Shown one piece after another: positions 53,628 to 62,327 of a stretch of DNA of 64,000 nucleotides (position 1 is its first letter; each line of letters opens with the position of its first letter). Origin of the DNA: Alphaproteobacteria bacterium (GTDB lineage: Bacteria > Pseudomonadota > Alphaproteobacteria > Micavibrionales > UBA2020); contig JAEUKT010000003.1 of NCBI GenBank assembly GCA_016794125.1, positions 292,156 through 356,155 on the forward strand. Direction: 5' to 3'. Made by a program: the position numbers and the translations under genes. The notes beneath the pieces were generated by a model. The model worked only from the letters and a program-made list of their open reading frames with translations. It made no database searches and was not told the DNA's origin.

Positions 53628-54089
53628 TTAGTGGGCCGCGGGCGCGACAGGCGCCTTGCAGCGGAAGCCGGTGGTGACGGTGCCGTCGGGATTGGTCACG
53701 GTTGCGCGTTCGCAGACCAGCGTGCCTTTTTCCTTGGCGATGGCGAATTTCATATCATCGACCGAGGTGCCTTCTTCCTTCAGCATCTTGTCCATGAATT
53801 CGCGCATTTTGGCGTTGCTTTGTTCGTAAAGCGACAGGGCGAGGTTATACATGTTCATGTCGGGCGTGCCGTCGCTTTTGCGCATGGTGGAAATGACGGT
53901 CGCGACGCGCGCGGTTGCGCATTCTTCGCTGAAACGGTCGTTGCGCTTGCCGAAGCTGGCGACCAGCACGTTCACCTGATAGCCGTTGCGTTCCACGCAG
54001 CTGCCGGTGTCGGTGTGGTTCATGGTGGCGCAGCCGCCCAGCGCGGCGAGCATGAAAGCACCGGAAAGTCCCTTGGCAAGTTTCAGCAT
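53628..54089 (-). CDS. Lipoprotein of unknown function
   Basis: A 153-residue protein with a lipobox: MLKLAKGLSGAFMLAALGGC, so Cys20 is the likely lipidated residue. The mature part has three further cysteines (SCVER, EECATA, LVCERA and a fourth in FRCKAP) and a helical middle, LALSLYEQSNAKMREFMDKM. AAAAGGGG is the ribosome site. No family recognised. It follows the repetitive secreted gene by 73 nt. Confidence 0.68.
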   Translation of the reverse strand: MLKLAKGLSGAFMLAALGGCATMNHTDTGSCVERNGYQVNVLVASFGKRNDRFSEECATARVATVISTMRKSDGTPDMNMYNLALSLYEQSNAKMREFMDKMLKEEGTSVDDMKFAIAKEKGTLVCERATVTNPDGTVTTGFRCKAPVAPAAH

Positions 54090-54162
54090 AACATACCCCT
54101 TTTAACGGAAGCCGGCCGCAAGGCGCGCGGCGGTGAAACCGCGCGCCTTGCAGATAGCAGGC

Positions 54163-55209
54163 TTATTTGCAGCCGCAATCCGGTTTGGGCGGTTGCGGAA
54201 CGGCGGGCTTCGGCTGTTTCACCACAACGCGGGTTTCCTTGGTGTGGGTTTCAACCGTATGCACGACAGGGTTGACGACCAGCGTCACGCCTTGCAGCTG
54301 GCTGCCGGTGTTGGCTGCGGCAGGCGCAGGCGCAGGCGCGACAACGACTTCTTTTTTCTTCAGCGCTTTGGCGCCGAAGATGCTCATGACGGAATCCGGC
54401 TCGTTCGCGCCGTTTTCCTCGACGTATTTGTTGATGCGTTCAACGGCTGCGTCCATCGCGGGTTTGCCGTAGTTCGGCAGCGCCTTGATGAGCATTTCAA
54501 TCGCGAAGGTTTCTTTCGCAACATCGCCGTTCGCACGGTTCCAGACTTCGAACGCGGATTTGACCGCCGAGCATTGCTCGACGAATTCCGCGCGCTGGTT
54601 GCCGCCGCCGAGGCCGACGCCGGTGCCGCCGAACACGTTGGCGGAGAAGCTCCAGCCCACGACGGCCAGGCAGTTATCCACCGCACCCGACAGGTTCGGC
54701 GCGTTGGTGCCGACGAAGGAGCGGAAGCTGTTGACAGTCGACTGGCTGGGCGCGACGCTGATCGGGCCGGTCTGCGCGTTTGCCGCGCCGCCAGCTGCAT
54801 TCGCTGCACCGCCAGCCGCATTCACGTCGATCGCGCCGGTTGCTGCCGATGCGCCGTTGGTGTTGGTGATGGGGCCGGTTTGTGCCGACGCGCCGTTGGT
54901 GTTGGTGATTGCGCCTGTTTGCGCGGTCGCACCGGCAGATGCGCCGGCGTTGGAGGTCGCGATGCCCGTGCCGATACCGGTACCGATGCCGGTGCCGTTA
55001 GCCTGCTGCGATTGACCCTGATTTTGACCCTGGTTCTGGCCTTGGCCTTGGCTCTGACCTTGGCCCTGGGATTGCCCCTGCCCTTGCGACTGTGTCGGCA
55101 CGGGCTGTTGCTTGACGGGCTGTTCGTTGTGGTTGCCCGTCGCGTAAGCCGAGCCGCCGAATAACGCTACCGCTGACGTGAACGCCAGGGTCCTCAGTGT
55201 CTTTTTCAT
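54163..55209 (-). CDS. Secreted low-complexity repeat protein
   Basis: A 348-residue protein with signal peptide MKKTLRTLAFTSAVALFGGS, cleaved near AYA. Residues 40-70 are GQSQGQ-type repeats, 71-83 GTGIGTGIG, and 97-127 contain two full copies of a TG(A/P)ITNTNGAS unit. An Ala/Gly/Asn repeat follows to 146. A folded domain spans about 155-275 (FVGTNAPNLSGAVDNCLAVV, with two cysteines), and the Pro-rich tail ends in DCGCK. Surface or matrix protein is a guess. GAGGAAAAAATC precedes the ATG. Confidence 0.68.
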   Translation of the reverse strand: MKKTLRTLAFTSAVALFGGSAYATGNHNEQPVKQQPVPTQSQGQGQSQGQGQSQGQGQNQGQNQGQSQQANGTGIGTGIGTGIATSNAGASAGATAQTGAITNTNGASAQTGPITNTNGASAATGAIDVNAAGGAANAAGGAANAQTGPISVAPSQSTVNSFRSFVGTNAPNLSGAVDNCLAVVGWSFSANVFGGTGVGLGGGNQRAEFVEQCSAVKSAFEVWNRANGDVAKETFAIEMLIKALPNYGKPAMDAAVERINKYVEENGANEPDSVMSIFGAKALKKKEVVVAPAPAPAAANTGSQLQGVTLVVNPVVHTVETHTKETRVVVKQPKPAVPQPPKPDCGCK

Positions 55210-55416
55210 GATTTTTTCCTCTATTTGATTTTGCTTCTTGTGGCTTATTGGTCCGACCTCTGCTCGTCGCAGACGGCTGACCTGCCCCCCATTTGGCCAA
55301 GGGAAGCTACCCCCTACCCGGTCATTACGTCAAGAAATTAATTCCATAATTTTAATTGATCATTATAAAACAATGGCGTATGTTACGACCCAAAGATAAA
55401 AAAATCAGGTGTGAAA

Positions 55417-56613
55417 ATGACGACAATCTATGCAACCGCGCCGACTCAGGCGGCGGAATTCGAAACGGGCCTACCCTCCATCGCGACATCCAAAAAGGGA
55501 TTCCTGACACGCTTTTTCAACAAGGCTGTTGAAATCGGCACGCGCGCGGCGGTGACGAACGTGATCAAGATCGCGGCGGTGTCCGCTGTTGCCGGCGCTG
55601 GGCTTTCGTCCATCGCGACCATCGGCGTTGCGGCCGTTGCATCGGGCGCGGGCGCTGCGCTGTACAGCTACGGCAAAGACACCTTCACCGAATGGCGCGC
55701 GGCGCGCACGACCGGCGGCAAGATCGACTGGCGCGATCCCGCGAAACTGAAGCGCGTAAAAATCGCGCTGCTGACGGGCGTTGCGGGCGGCGCGTTCGGT
55801 GCGTGGCTGGCGGGCACGGAATTTTTTCACACCGGCATCGAATACGCGAAAGCATTCGGCGGCAAGGTTTTCGACGTCGTGATCCCCAGCGCCGCTGCGG
55901 CCGAACTGCCAATTGCAGCCGCAAAAGATATTCTGCCCGTCGTCGATGCCGCCCCCGCGCAGCAGCCCAATGTGCTGGCGCGGCTGTGGGAAACGGCGAT
56001 GAAATCGGATCAGGCACAGGGCAAGTTCGCCGCGTACCTGCTGAAGGCCGATCCCGACAACCTGAATTCGGTTTCCCCGCAATTCCTGAAGGACCGCGCG
56101 CATGATGTGCTGCGCCTGAAAGACATTCCGTGGCAGGAACGCCTGACGCTGGCGCATGACCTTGCCGAAACGGCCAAGGAGCGCGGCAACAAGCAGGCGG
56201 TGCAGTTCCTGAAAGACCTCGTGAAGCTGGGCTATAAACCGCCGGTGGAACACGTTGTCGCGCATATCGCGGCGCCCGCACCCGTCGTCGCGGAAATTCT
56301 GCCCCTGCCCGTCGAACCTGTGACGGTCGCACCGGCACAAGTCTTCAACGAAGCCGCCACTTGCGTCGTCACAAACGCGGCGGAAGGCGATTACGGCATC
56401 GATTGCGTGACCAACACGCCCGTGATGAAGGCCGGCGATTACGTGTCCTTCGTCGATAAGCTGCAGCCGGAGCTGAAAGTCTCCACCCCGCTGCTGCCCG
56501 GGTCGGAAGAAGTGCCGACGCAATCCTTCCTGCATGACGCTGTCATGTCGGACGGCGTGGCGCGCCTGAACACGCTGCGCGTCGCGGCACCGAAACCGGC
56601 GCTGGCCATTTAA
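55417..56613 (+). CDS. Hypothetical membrane protein
   Basis: A 398-residue product. Two hydrophobic, Ala/Gly-rich segments (AAVSAVAGAGLSSIATIGVAAV and VKIALLTGVAGGAFGAWLAG) lie in the first 150 residues. A helical domain follows at about 190-280 (FAAYLLKADPDNLNSVSPQF), then a Pro/Val linker and a C-terminal region with a Cys pair (TCVVTN, IDCVTN). The start could be GTG 55411 or ATG 55417; the ATG has AGGTG at a good distance. No family recognised. Confidence 0.62.
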   Translation: MTTIYATAPTQAAEFETGLPSIATSKKGFLTRFFNKAVEIGTRAAVTNVIKIAAVSAVAGAGLSSIATIGVAAVASGAGAALYSYGKDTFTEWRAARTTGGKIDWRDPAKLKRVKIALLTGVAGGAFGAWLAGTEFFHTGIEYAKAFGGKVFDVVIPSAAAAELPIAAAKDILPVVDAAPAQQPNVLARLWETAMKSDQAQGKFAAYLLKADPDNLNSVSPQFLKDRAHDVLRLKDIPWQERLTLAHDLAETAKERGNKQAVQFLKDLVKLGYKPPVEHVVAHIAAPAPVVAEILPLPVEPVTVAPAQVFNEAATCVVTNAAEGDYGIDCVTNTPVMKAGDYVSFVDKLQPELKVSTPLLPGSEEVPTQSFLHDAVMSDGVARLNTLRVAAPKPALAI

Positions 56614-56663
56614 GGGAACTTTTTGCTATTTTGAGTATTCGTCAACAGGACGGAGGCTTGAAC

Positions 56664-57293
56664 ATGGCAGAAAATATCGACCCTACGGAAGAAGCCCGGT
56701 TGGCCGCGTTGTCCCTTTACAAGATTATGGACACCGCCAGCGAGCAGTTTTACGACGACATCACCAAGGTCGCGGCCTATATCGCCGACACGCCGATCGC
56801 GCTGATCACGATGGTTGATAAAGACCGCCAGTGGTTCAAATCGCGCGTCGGTCTGGATGCGACCGAAACGCCGCGCGAATATTCTTTCTGCGCCCATGCC
56901 ATAAAAACCCCGCGCACCCCTTTTCTTGTCCGTGACGCAAAACAGGACGAACGGTTTTCCAATAACCCATACGTGACCGGCGACCCGAATGTGCGGTTCT
57001 ATTTCGGTTATCCGCTGCTGGTGGATGACAAGAATGCTTTGGGTTCGCTCTGCGTGATCGACAGCAAGCCGCGCGAGCTGGAGCTGAAACAAGTCGATGC
57101 GCTGGCCGCGCTGGCGCGGCAGGTGGTGATGATGCTGAACATCCGCAAGGATGTCGCGGCGCTGGGCGACCTGATCCAGAAATTCCCCGCCTCGAAACCG
57201 GAATCCGCACGCCGGATGGACGAAGTCGACCGCCTGACGCTGGATCTGCAGAATATTTTGTTTAAAAAACAAACAACTGCACAGAAAATATAA
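56664..57293 (+). CDS. GAF domain protein
   Basis: A 209-residue protein consisting mainly of a GAF sensor domain at about 20-160. Typical features are TPIALITMVDKDRQWFKSRVG, the block SFCAHAI, and FYFGYPLLVDDKNALGSLCVID. GAF domains of this type (as in many alphaproteobacterial histidine kinases) bind small ligands, but no output domain is attached here. GGAGG precedes the ATG at 56664. A partner kinase or cyclase is not evident nearby. Confidence 0.85.
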   Translation: MAENIDPTEEARLAALSLYKIMDTASEQFYDDITKVAAYIADTPIALITMVDKDRQWFKSRVGLDATETPREYSFCAHAIKTPRTPFLVRDAKQDERFSNNPYVTGDPNVRFYFGYPLLVDDKNALGSLCVIDSKPRELELKQVDALAALARQVVMMLNIRKDVAALGDLIQKFPASKPESARRMDEVDRLTLDLQNILFKKQTTAQKI

Positions 57294-57360
57294 TTAGTTA
57301 CTTTAATCCATGTCCCGAATATTCTTTTTATTTAGCTGAGCTTATTCAACCGTTTGATAA

Positions 57361-57699
57361 ATGACCATCGACCCGAAAGAACAACGCCTAAAATCATTAC
57401 AGCGTCGATTCCGCGCTTTAAACACACGGAGGTCTCTTTCGATTGTTCGAAAGCAACGCTTTACATTTAGGATATATTTTATTGGAATTGCTACTTTTAT
57501 AATCTCGCTAACCGGACTACTAATGAGCCCATGGCCGGTATTGATGACATTACGACATTTGGGTTCGGCACCGGACTGCCATTTTGCACGCCTGTTCGGC
57601 CTTGCACCCGCGCACAAGGGTGAACCGGGATATTATTATCGCCATGATGCAGATGGCGACGGTGTCAGTTGCGAACCGTTTAAAGACAGGCGCTATTAA
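57361..57699 (+). CDS. Membrane protein with excalibur-like calcium-binding domain
   Basis: A 112-residue protein. The basic N-terminus DPKEQRLKSLQRRFRALNTR is followed by one membrane span (IYFIGIATFIISLTGLLM). The C-terminus carries PDCHFARLFGLAPAHKGEPG and DADGDGVSCEPF, the Cys-pair and DxDxDG pattern of excalibur domains. The next gene starts directly after its stop (TAA ATG) and shares the first 20 codons. Confidence 0.72.
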   Translation: MTIDPKEQRLKSLQRRFRALNTRRSLSIVRKQRFTFRIYFIGIATFIISLTGLLMSPWPVLMTLRHLGSAPDCHFARLFGLAPAHKGEPGYYYRHDADGDGVSCEPFKDRRY

Positions 57700-57873
57700 A
57701 TGATCGACCCGAAAGAACAACGCCTCAAAGACCTCAACCGCCGCTTCCGGAGTATCGGCGCACGGCATGATTTCTTTGCAAAACTGCGCCGCCATTCGCG
57801 GGAGCCGAGGGTCTGGGTACTGGCTTTCCTGTGTCTTGCCGCGCTGGCTGCATTGCTGGCGGCACACGCCTAG
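57700..57873 (+). CDS. 57-residue membrane protein, short paralogue of the gene before it
   Basis: The ATG follows the preceding stop without a gap. The product MIDPKEQRLKDLNRRFRSIG repeats the N-terminus of the excalibur protein, then ends with one membrane helix (VWVLAFLCLAALAALLAAHA). The excalibur domain is absent. Protein and DNA are similar in the first 50 nt, so a partial tandem duplication is likely. Confidence 0.6.
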   Translation: MIDPKEQRLKDLNRRFRSIGARHDFFAKLRRHSREPRVWVLAFLCLAALAALLAAHA

Positions 57874-57915
57874 CGGGCGGCTTTTCGCGGGAAGAAGTTT
57901 TCCTATAATTGATAT

Positions 57916-58737
57916 TTAGTTTCCGGCTTTCACGTCCGAAAACCACGCAACGAGCTTGCGCGCATTCGCGGGGTTTGTATGCAGCGCGCCATGACCGGCC
58001 TGTGCGTCTTCGATCTGGAACGCGATCTCACCGCCCTGCTCTTTCAGCCATGCCGCAGTACGGCGCATTGCCGGACACCCGTCGCGTTCCGGATGTGGGT
58101 CGCGGCTGCCACAAACCGTCACCCATTTCTGCCCCGCAAAAGGCCGGGTGCCATAGTCGCCGTCTATGATATGGCGCGTCGGCGGATAGCCTTCGGCCAT
58201 GCCGCCTGAGTTGGCGACGACTGCCCTGAAATATTTGTGGCCACGCGCATTATCAAGCGCGGCAACGGCATAGACGTTGGAAGATCCGCGCGAAAAACCG
58301 TGCAACAGCACGTGGCCGGGCTTTGCCCCCAGCGCGGGCAACGTCTGGTCGAGCGCGCGGTAAATATCCTGCGGTGCCAGATAATCAGCCGTGTCGTCGC
58401 CCGTGCCCAGCCACCATTGGACTTCAACCAGCCCGATCTTGCCACCCTGCAGAAACGGCGCCCACAGTGCGAATTCGTCCGTCGCAAGACCATGCGTGCC
58501 CGGCATCGACACAATCCAGTCAGAAGGGGTTACACCCGCAGGGGTCCAGACAAGGAAAAAACCGCGCCCGTCAGGCATTGCGACAGCGCGCGCCTGCATG
58601 CCCGCCGGCGGTTGGTGCCGTGCATCGCGCTGTGCCTGTGCGAGCAGCGCCTTGCTGCCTTCCGTCCAGTCTGCGCGCGCGGCGGAGCCGCCAAGGCACA
58701 AGACAATCATTGTGAGGCATATAAAAATAGATTTCAT
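57916..58737 (-). CDS. Exported alpha/beta hydrolase
   Basis: A 273-residue protein with signal peptide MKSIFICLTMIVLCLGGSAA cleaved near ARA-DW. The hydrolase fold shows an oxyanion region WIVSMPGTHG and the nucleophile elbow HGFSRGSSN (GxSxG); a late His lies in DAQAGHGALHT. Substrate unknown; the esterase/peptidase S9-like group is possible. The ATG at 58737 has GAAAGG upstream; an open stretch before it is not used. Confidence 0.75.
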   Translation of the reverse strand: MKSIFICLTMIVLCLGGSAARADWTEGSKALLAQAQRDARHQPPAGMQARAVAMPDGRGFFLVWTPAGVTPSDWIVSMPGTHGLATDEFALWAPFLQGGKIGLVEVQWWLGTGDDTADYLAPQDIYRALDQTLPALGAKPGHVLLHGFSRGSSNVYAVAALDNARGHKYFRAVVANSGGMAEGYPPTRHIIDGDYGTRPFAGQKWVTVCGSRDPHPERDGCPAMRRTAAWLKEQGGEIAFQIEDAQAGHGALHTNPANARKLVAWFSDVKAGN

Positions 58738-58850
58738 GCTAACGCCTTTCCTGCCGCGCCATTTTAGCATCCGGTTCGTATCCGCATAGGGGCGACTTGA
58801 ATGCATATATTGCATTTGCTATAATTGGCGCATATGCAAATAAGGATTTA

Positions 58851-59138
58851 ATGCAAATGACCAAGCCCGCCCGCCCCGAACGCTGGATTTTCATGATCGA
58901 CGAAAACGCGACGCCGGCGCAAACCAATGCCTTCGGCAAAAAGCTGGAAAAATTCGGCGCGGATCAGGGCGTGAAGGTGGTCGATAAATTCGGCGGCACG
59001 CTGCTGGTGCAATGCAAAGAATCCTTCGCGCAGGCCGCGAAAAAGCAGTTTTCCCCGGAATTGCGCAATGTCAGCCGCGAAACCTTCGTCCCCCTGCCCA
59101 ACACCCGCCCGAAACTGCGCAAACCGCCGGCACCGTAA
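58851..59138 (+). CDS. Small conserved hypothetical protein
   Basis: A 95-residue soluble protein, starting MQMTKPARPERWIFMIDENA; an ATG two codons later is equally possible. AAGGATTTA precedes the first. The sequence FGADQGVKVVDKFGGTLLVQCK suggests a small alpha-beta fold, and the tail is basic and Pro-rich. The stop is directly followed by the kinase-like gene, so the two are co-transcribed. No family recognised. Confidence 0.6.
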   Translation: MQMTKPARPERWIFMIDENATPAQTNAFGKKLEKFGADQGVKVVDKFGGTLLVQCKESFAQAAKKQFSPELRNVSRETFVPLPNTRPKLRKPPAP

Positions 59139-60080
59139 ATGACGGCAAACGCCGCCATCATTGATTGGGCGCGGCAGGTGATCGGCGCGCCCAATGCCGC
59201 CGCAGAAACCGTCGTGGAAACGCCGTGGAGCCGCGTGCTGAAAATTTCGGCAGGCGGGAAAAATTATTACCTGAAACAGCCCGCAGCCGGATTGTTTATC
59301 GAGGCCGATATCATATCGACCTGCCGCAACCTGTGCGGCATCACCGCCATTCCCGAACTGGTGGCGCAGGACGATGACCTGCATTGTTTCCTGATGAGCG
59401 ATTGCGGCGACAAGTCGCTGCGCACGATATTCGATGGCAGGCTGGATGCAGCGCTGATGGCGCAGGGCATCCGCGCTTATACAGATTTCCAGCGCGCAAC
59501 CGCGCCGCATGTGGATGCGTTTATCGACGCGGGCGCGCCCGATTGGCGGATCGATATTATCCCGCGCCTGTATAGCGCGCTTGTGCATGACGACGGTTTC
59601 ATGGCCGCGCACCAGCTGGACACCGCGCAAATCAAAAACGCGCGGGGTTATGCCGCCACCGTCGCCGCGTCCTGCGCCGCGCTTGCGTCATACAATATCC
59701 CCGAATGCCTGACGCATTCCGATATCCACGACAACAACATGATTTTGGGCGCGGATGGCCGCATCAGCATCATCGACCTTGGCGAAACGGCCATTGACCA
59801 TCCGTTCCTGTCCCTCGCATGGCTGCTCCGCCGCACGGGTTTCCGCTATCCGCTGACACCCGGCAGCGCCGATTATAAAACGCTTTACGATGCGTGCTTT
59901 GATGGCTGGGGCGTTTCCGCAGACGATCTGGCGCAGGCACTCCACCACGCCGACACCCTCCTCCCCGCCTACGGCATCCTCTCCCACCTCCGCCTGATGC
60001 AATCCGCCGGCGACACTATCGACAATGTGCCGCGCATGAATGGCCGCGTGCGGGAGCTTTTCGCGCTTGTAACCCCTTGA
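59139..60080 (+). CDS. Aminoglycoside phosphotransferase-family (APH) kinase-like protein
   Basis: A 313-residue small-molecule kinase-like protein. The catalytic loop is LTHSDIHDNNMIL (HxDxxxxN) and the metal-binding Asp lies in ISIIDLGETAIDHP. The N-terminal lobe includes RVLKISAGGKNYYLKQ with a likely ATP lysine. Substrates of this family include aminoglycosides, choline, homoserine and cofactors; nothing here points to a drug. It starts right after the 95-residue gene. Confidence 0.8.
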   Translation: MTANAAIIDWARQVIGAPNAAAETVVETPWSRVLKISAGGKNYYLKQPAAGLFIEADIISTCRNLCGITAIPELVAQDDDLHCFLMSDCGDKSLRTIFDGRLDAALMAQGIRAYTDFQRATAPHVDAFIDAGAPDWRIDIIPRLYSALVHDDGFMAAHQLDTAQIKNARGYAATVAASCAALASYNIPECLTHSDIHDNNMILGADGRISIIDLGETAIDHPFLSLAWLLRRTGFRYPLTPGSADYKTLYDACFDGWGVSADDLAQALHHADTLLPAYGILSHLRLMQSAGDTIDNVPRMNGRVRELFALVTP

Positions 60081-60205
60081 TTTTATTGAGCCGAAAAATT
60101 CCAATTTGCAAAACGTGATTTTGCAAGTGATTGAATTTCAATCATATTTTTTGAAGTGCTCTGTGCGCAAACGCATGGAAAACGCGTGGAAAAGCCGCCG
60201 GAAAC

Positions 60206-61346
60206 CTAGTCGATATCCTCATACGCGACTTTTTTGCCTGTTTTCTCTTCATTCAGTTTCTGGGCAAGGCATGACTGCATGATTTCGTCCAGATCGCCGT
60301 CCAGAACGCCGCCGGTGTCGGAGGTTTGGAAACCGGTGCGCAAATCTTTCACCATCTGGTACGGCTGCAAAACATATGAGCGGATCTGGTGGCCGAAGGC
60401 GATGTCGGTTTTGGCGTCTTCGCGCTGCTGTTTTTCGGCGTCGCGCATCATCACTTCGCGTTCGTACAATTTCGCCTTCAGCATTTTCATCGCGGCCGCG
60501 CGGTTTTTGTGCTGCGAGCGTTCGTTCTGGCACGCGACCACGATGCCGGTCGGCATGTGCGTTAAACGGATCGCGGATTCAGTTTTGTTGACGTGCTGGC
60601 CGCCCGCGCCGCCGGAGCGGTAGGTATCGACGCGCAGATCTTTTTCCTCGATTTTAATGTCGATTTCTTCATCGACGACGGGCGTGACCGCGACCGAGCA
60701 GAAACTGGTATGGCGGCGCGCGTTTGAGTCATACGGCGAAATGCGGACAAGGCGATGCACGCCGGATTCCGATTTCAGCCAGCCATAGGCCGCTTCGCCC
60801 AGAATTTCGAGCGTTGCGGATTTGATGCCCGCGACCTCGCCGTCCTGGATATCCATCATCGACGCCTTCAGCCCGCGCTTTTCCGCCCAGCGCGTGTACA
60901 TGCGCAGCACGATGCCGGCCCAGTCCTGCGCCTCGGTGCCGCCCGCGCCTGCGTTGATTTGCAGGTATGCGTCGTTGCCGTCCAGCTCGCCGGACAAAAG
61001 GCTGTCCATTTCGCGCTTGGCGACGTCCTGTTTGATCGAATAAAGGGATTTTTCCGCCTCGGCCACCATCGCCGCGTCGCCTTCCATCTCCGCCAGCTCG
61101 ATCATTTCCAGCTGGTCGTTGAGGTTGGTTTCGATCGCGCGCACGGCGGTGATCTGCGTGTCGAGCCGTGTGCGCTCCCGCAATATCTTTTGCGCCCGGT
61201 CCTGGTTGGTCCAGAGTTCGGGGTCTTCCGCAAGCGCGTTCAGTTCATTGAGACGGTGGACGGAACGGTCCCAGTCAAAGATGCCTCCTCAGCAGGTCGA
61301 GGGACGCCTTGATCTCCCCTACTGCTGTGGTGACTTCGTTTTTCAT
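60206..61346 (-). CDS. prfB: Peptide chain release factor 2, with programmed +1 frameshift
   Basis: Release factor for UGA and UAA. The zero frame from ATG 61346 reads 23 codons, then CTT TGA C at 61280-61274, the classical RF2 shift site, with AGGAGG (61289-61284) three bases before the CTT. After the +1 shift the frame reads DWDRSVHRLNELNALAEDP and continues through the GGQ motif (YRSGGAGGQHVNKTESAIRL) to the stop at 60206. The UGA specificity residues (SPF) are changed to a SPY-type reading near ISPYDSN, though the usual anticodon-like site is not fully resolved by eye. It starts on the TAATG overlap with the DJ-1/PfpI gene. Confidence 0.95.
61274..61289 (-). promoter_or_regulatory. RF2 autoregulatory frameshift signal
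   Basis: AGGAGGCATCTTTGAC on the minus strand. The Shine-Dalgarno-like AGGAGG, 3-nt spacer, slippery CUU and UGA stop followed by C match the known prfB recoding signal. Confidence 0.95.
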
Positions 61347-61906
61347 TACGCGGCCGCCTTGATTTCGACGGGGCCTTCGCCGTAATGCGACAGCATCGCG
61401 GCGATGAAGCCGGGAACGTCTGCGCCGACGCCGGTCAGCAGCGCGTTGTGCGTGTGGATGGTTTCATCGACGAACTGCGCGCCCGCCGCCACCATCGCGT
61501 CCTTGACGGATGCGGGGCCGGCCACGTTCCAGCCGGAAGCGAGGTTGATTTTCGCCAGCAGCTCGACCGCGTTGCCGATGAAGGCCATCGGTTTGCCGGC
61601 CATGATGAAGCTGGTGATGATACGCTCCGAATGCGCGTTGGTGGAGAGTTTCTGGATGCAGCGCGCGCCCGACAGGACGAGCAGGCAATCAAAATCCGCG
61701 CCCAGCGTCTGGCTGATCTGCAGGTCGACGGGGAAATACAGGCCCCAGGCATTGTCGTTCCAGCTGTTCACGAGGCCCGGTTCGGTGCCGACCGTTTTCA
61801 CGGTTGCGCCAGTCTTGGTCATTTCGCGCATGACCGTGGACATTACCGATTCATCGACGCCGTTGGCGACGAGGATCATGACTTTTTTACCGTTCAGCTG
61901 TGACAA
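61346..61906 (-). CDS. DJ-1/PfpI family protein
   Basis: A 186-residue glutamine amidotransferase-like protein. VMILVANGVDESVMSTVMRE, the Asp/Leu block DFDCLLVLSGARCIQKL and the FIMAGKPMAFIGNAVELL segment follow the DJ-1/PfpI fold. At the nucleophile elbow the usual Cys is not obvious (GNAVELL), while a Cys is present in GARCIQ, so activity is uncertain. It is translationally coupled to prfB by a 1-nt stop-start overlap. Confidence 0.75.
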   Translation of the reverse strand: MSQLNGKKVMILVANGVDESVMSTVMREMTKTGATVKTVGTEPGLVNSWNDNAWGLYFPVDLQISQTLGADFDCLLVLSGARCIQKLSTNAHSERIITSFIMAGKPMAFIGNAVELLAKINLASGWNVAGPASVKDAMVAAGAQFVDETIHTHNALLTGVGADVPGFIAAMLSHYGEGPVEIKAAA

Positions 61907-62241
61907 TATATGTCTCCCTTTGTTATTGATTTTTATGGAGATTCGGGAACTTCAGCCCCCGTGCGGGATTTTCCCGCTTTAACAAGATAGGCCGCACAAT
62001 ATGATTTTCATAGGGCGGAAGTCAAGGGGATTCTTGAACACCGGCAGCAACCTTCTCCCCATATATCCCAGACGGATATAATTAGGTACGTGCCCCGGAA
62101 TTCCCTGATCATTGAATTTGAATAATCTACGGATATAGGTGTGTGTCCCCAGATATCCTAATTTTCTCTGCTCCTTTTCAACCCAACCCCTTGCCGAGCC
62201 CCGTTCGCGCCTTAAGGTAGCACAAAGGATGGCGGATTTAA

Positions 62242-62285
62242 GGAATTTGATAATTGCTAATTAAGTATAGTGTCCCCAGATATCC
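62242..62285 (+). repeat. REP-like repeat linked to a RAYT-type transposase, copy B
   Basis: GGAATTTGATAATTGCTAAT continues into TAAGTATAGTGTCCCCAGAT and ATCC. It matches copy A at 37757-37800 and copy C at 63660-63705 in the core AATTAAGTATAGTGTCC. Confidence 0.8.
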
Positions 62286-62316
62286 AGATATCCCGATATC
62301 CCGTCCCCCGATATCC
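62276..62316 (+). repeat. Short GATATCC array
   Basis: GATATCC occurs at 62279-62285, 62287-62293, 62295-62301 and 62310-62316. The element ends of the neighbouring repeats also carry this heptamer. Confidence 0.7.
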
Positions 62317-62327
62317 ACCAACTTAAA

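Larger units (their letters stand above)
61907..62327. other. Gene-free region with REP-like repeat cluster
   Basis: The first 80 nt are the leader of the DJ-1/PfpI gene. From 62070 there is a cluster of related units: GGATATAATTAGG...GTGCCCCGGAATTCCC (62074-62105), GGATATAGGTGTGTGTCCCC followed by AGATATCC (62131-62158), the AATTAAGTATAGTGTCCCC unit (62242-62285) and a short GATATCC array. No protein or RNA gene is seen. Confidence 0.7.

Noticed and set aside
61275..61277. In-frame TGA early in prfB as a sign of a pseudogene
   Set aside because: The surrounding AGGAGG-CAT-CTT-TGA-C is the known RF2 programmed frameshift signal.
62276..62316. CRISPR array from the GATATCC repeats
   Set aside because: Units are 7 nt with 1-8 nt gaps, far too short for repeats and spacers, and no cas genes are present.
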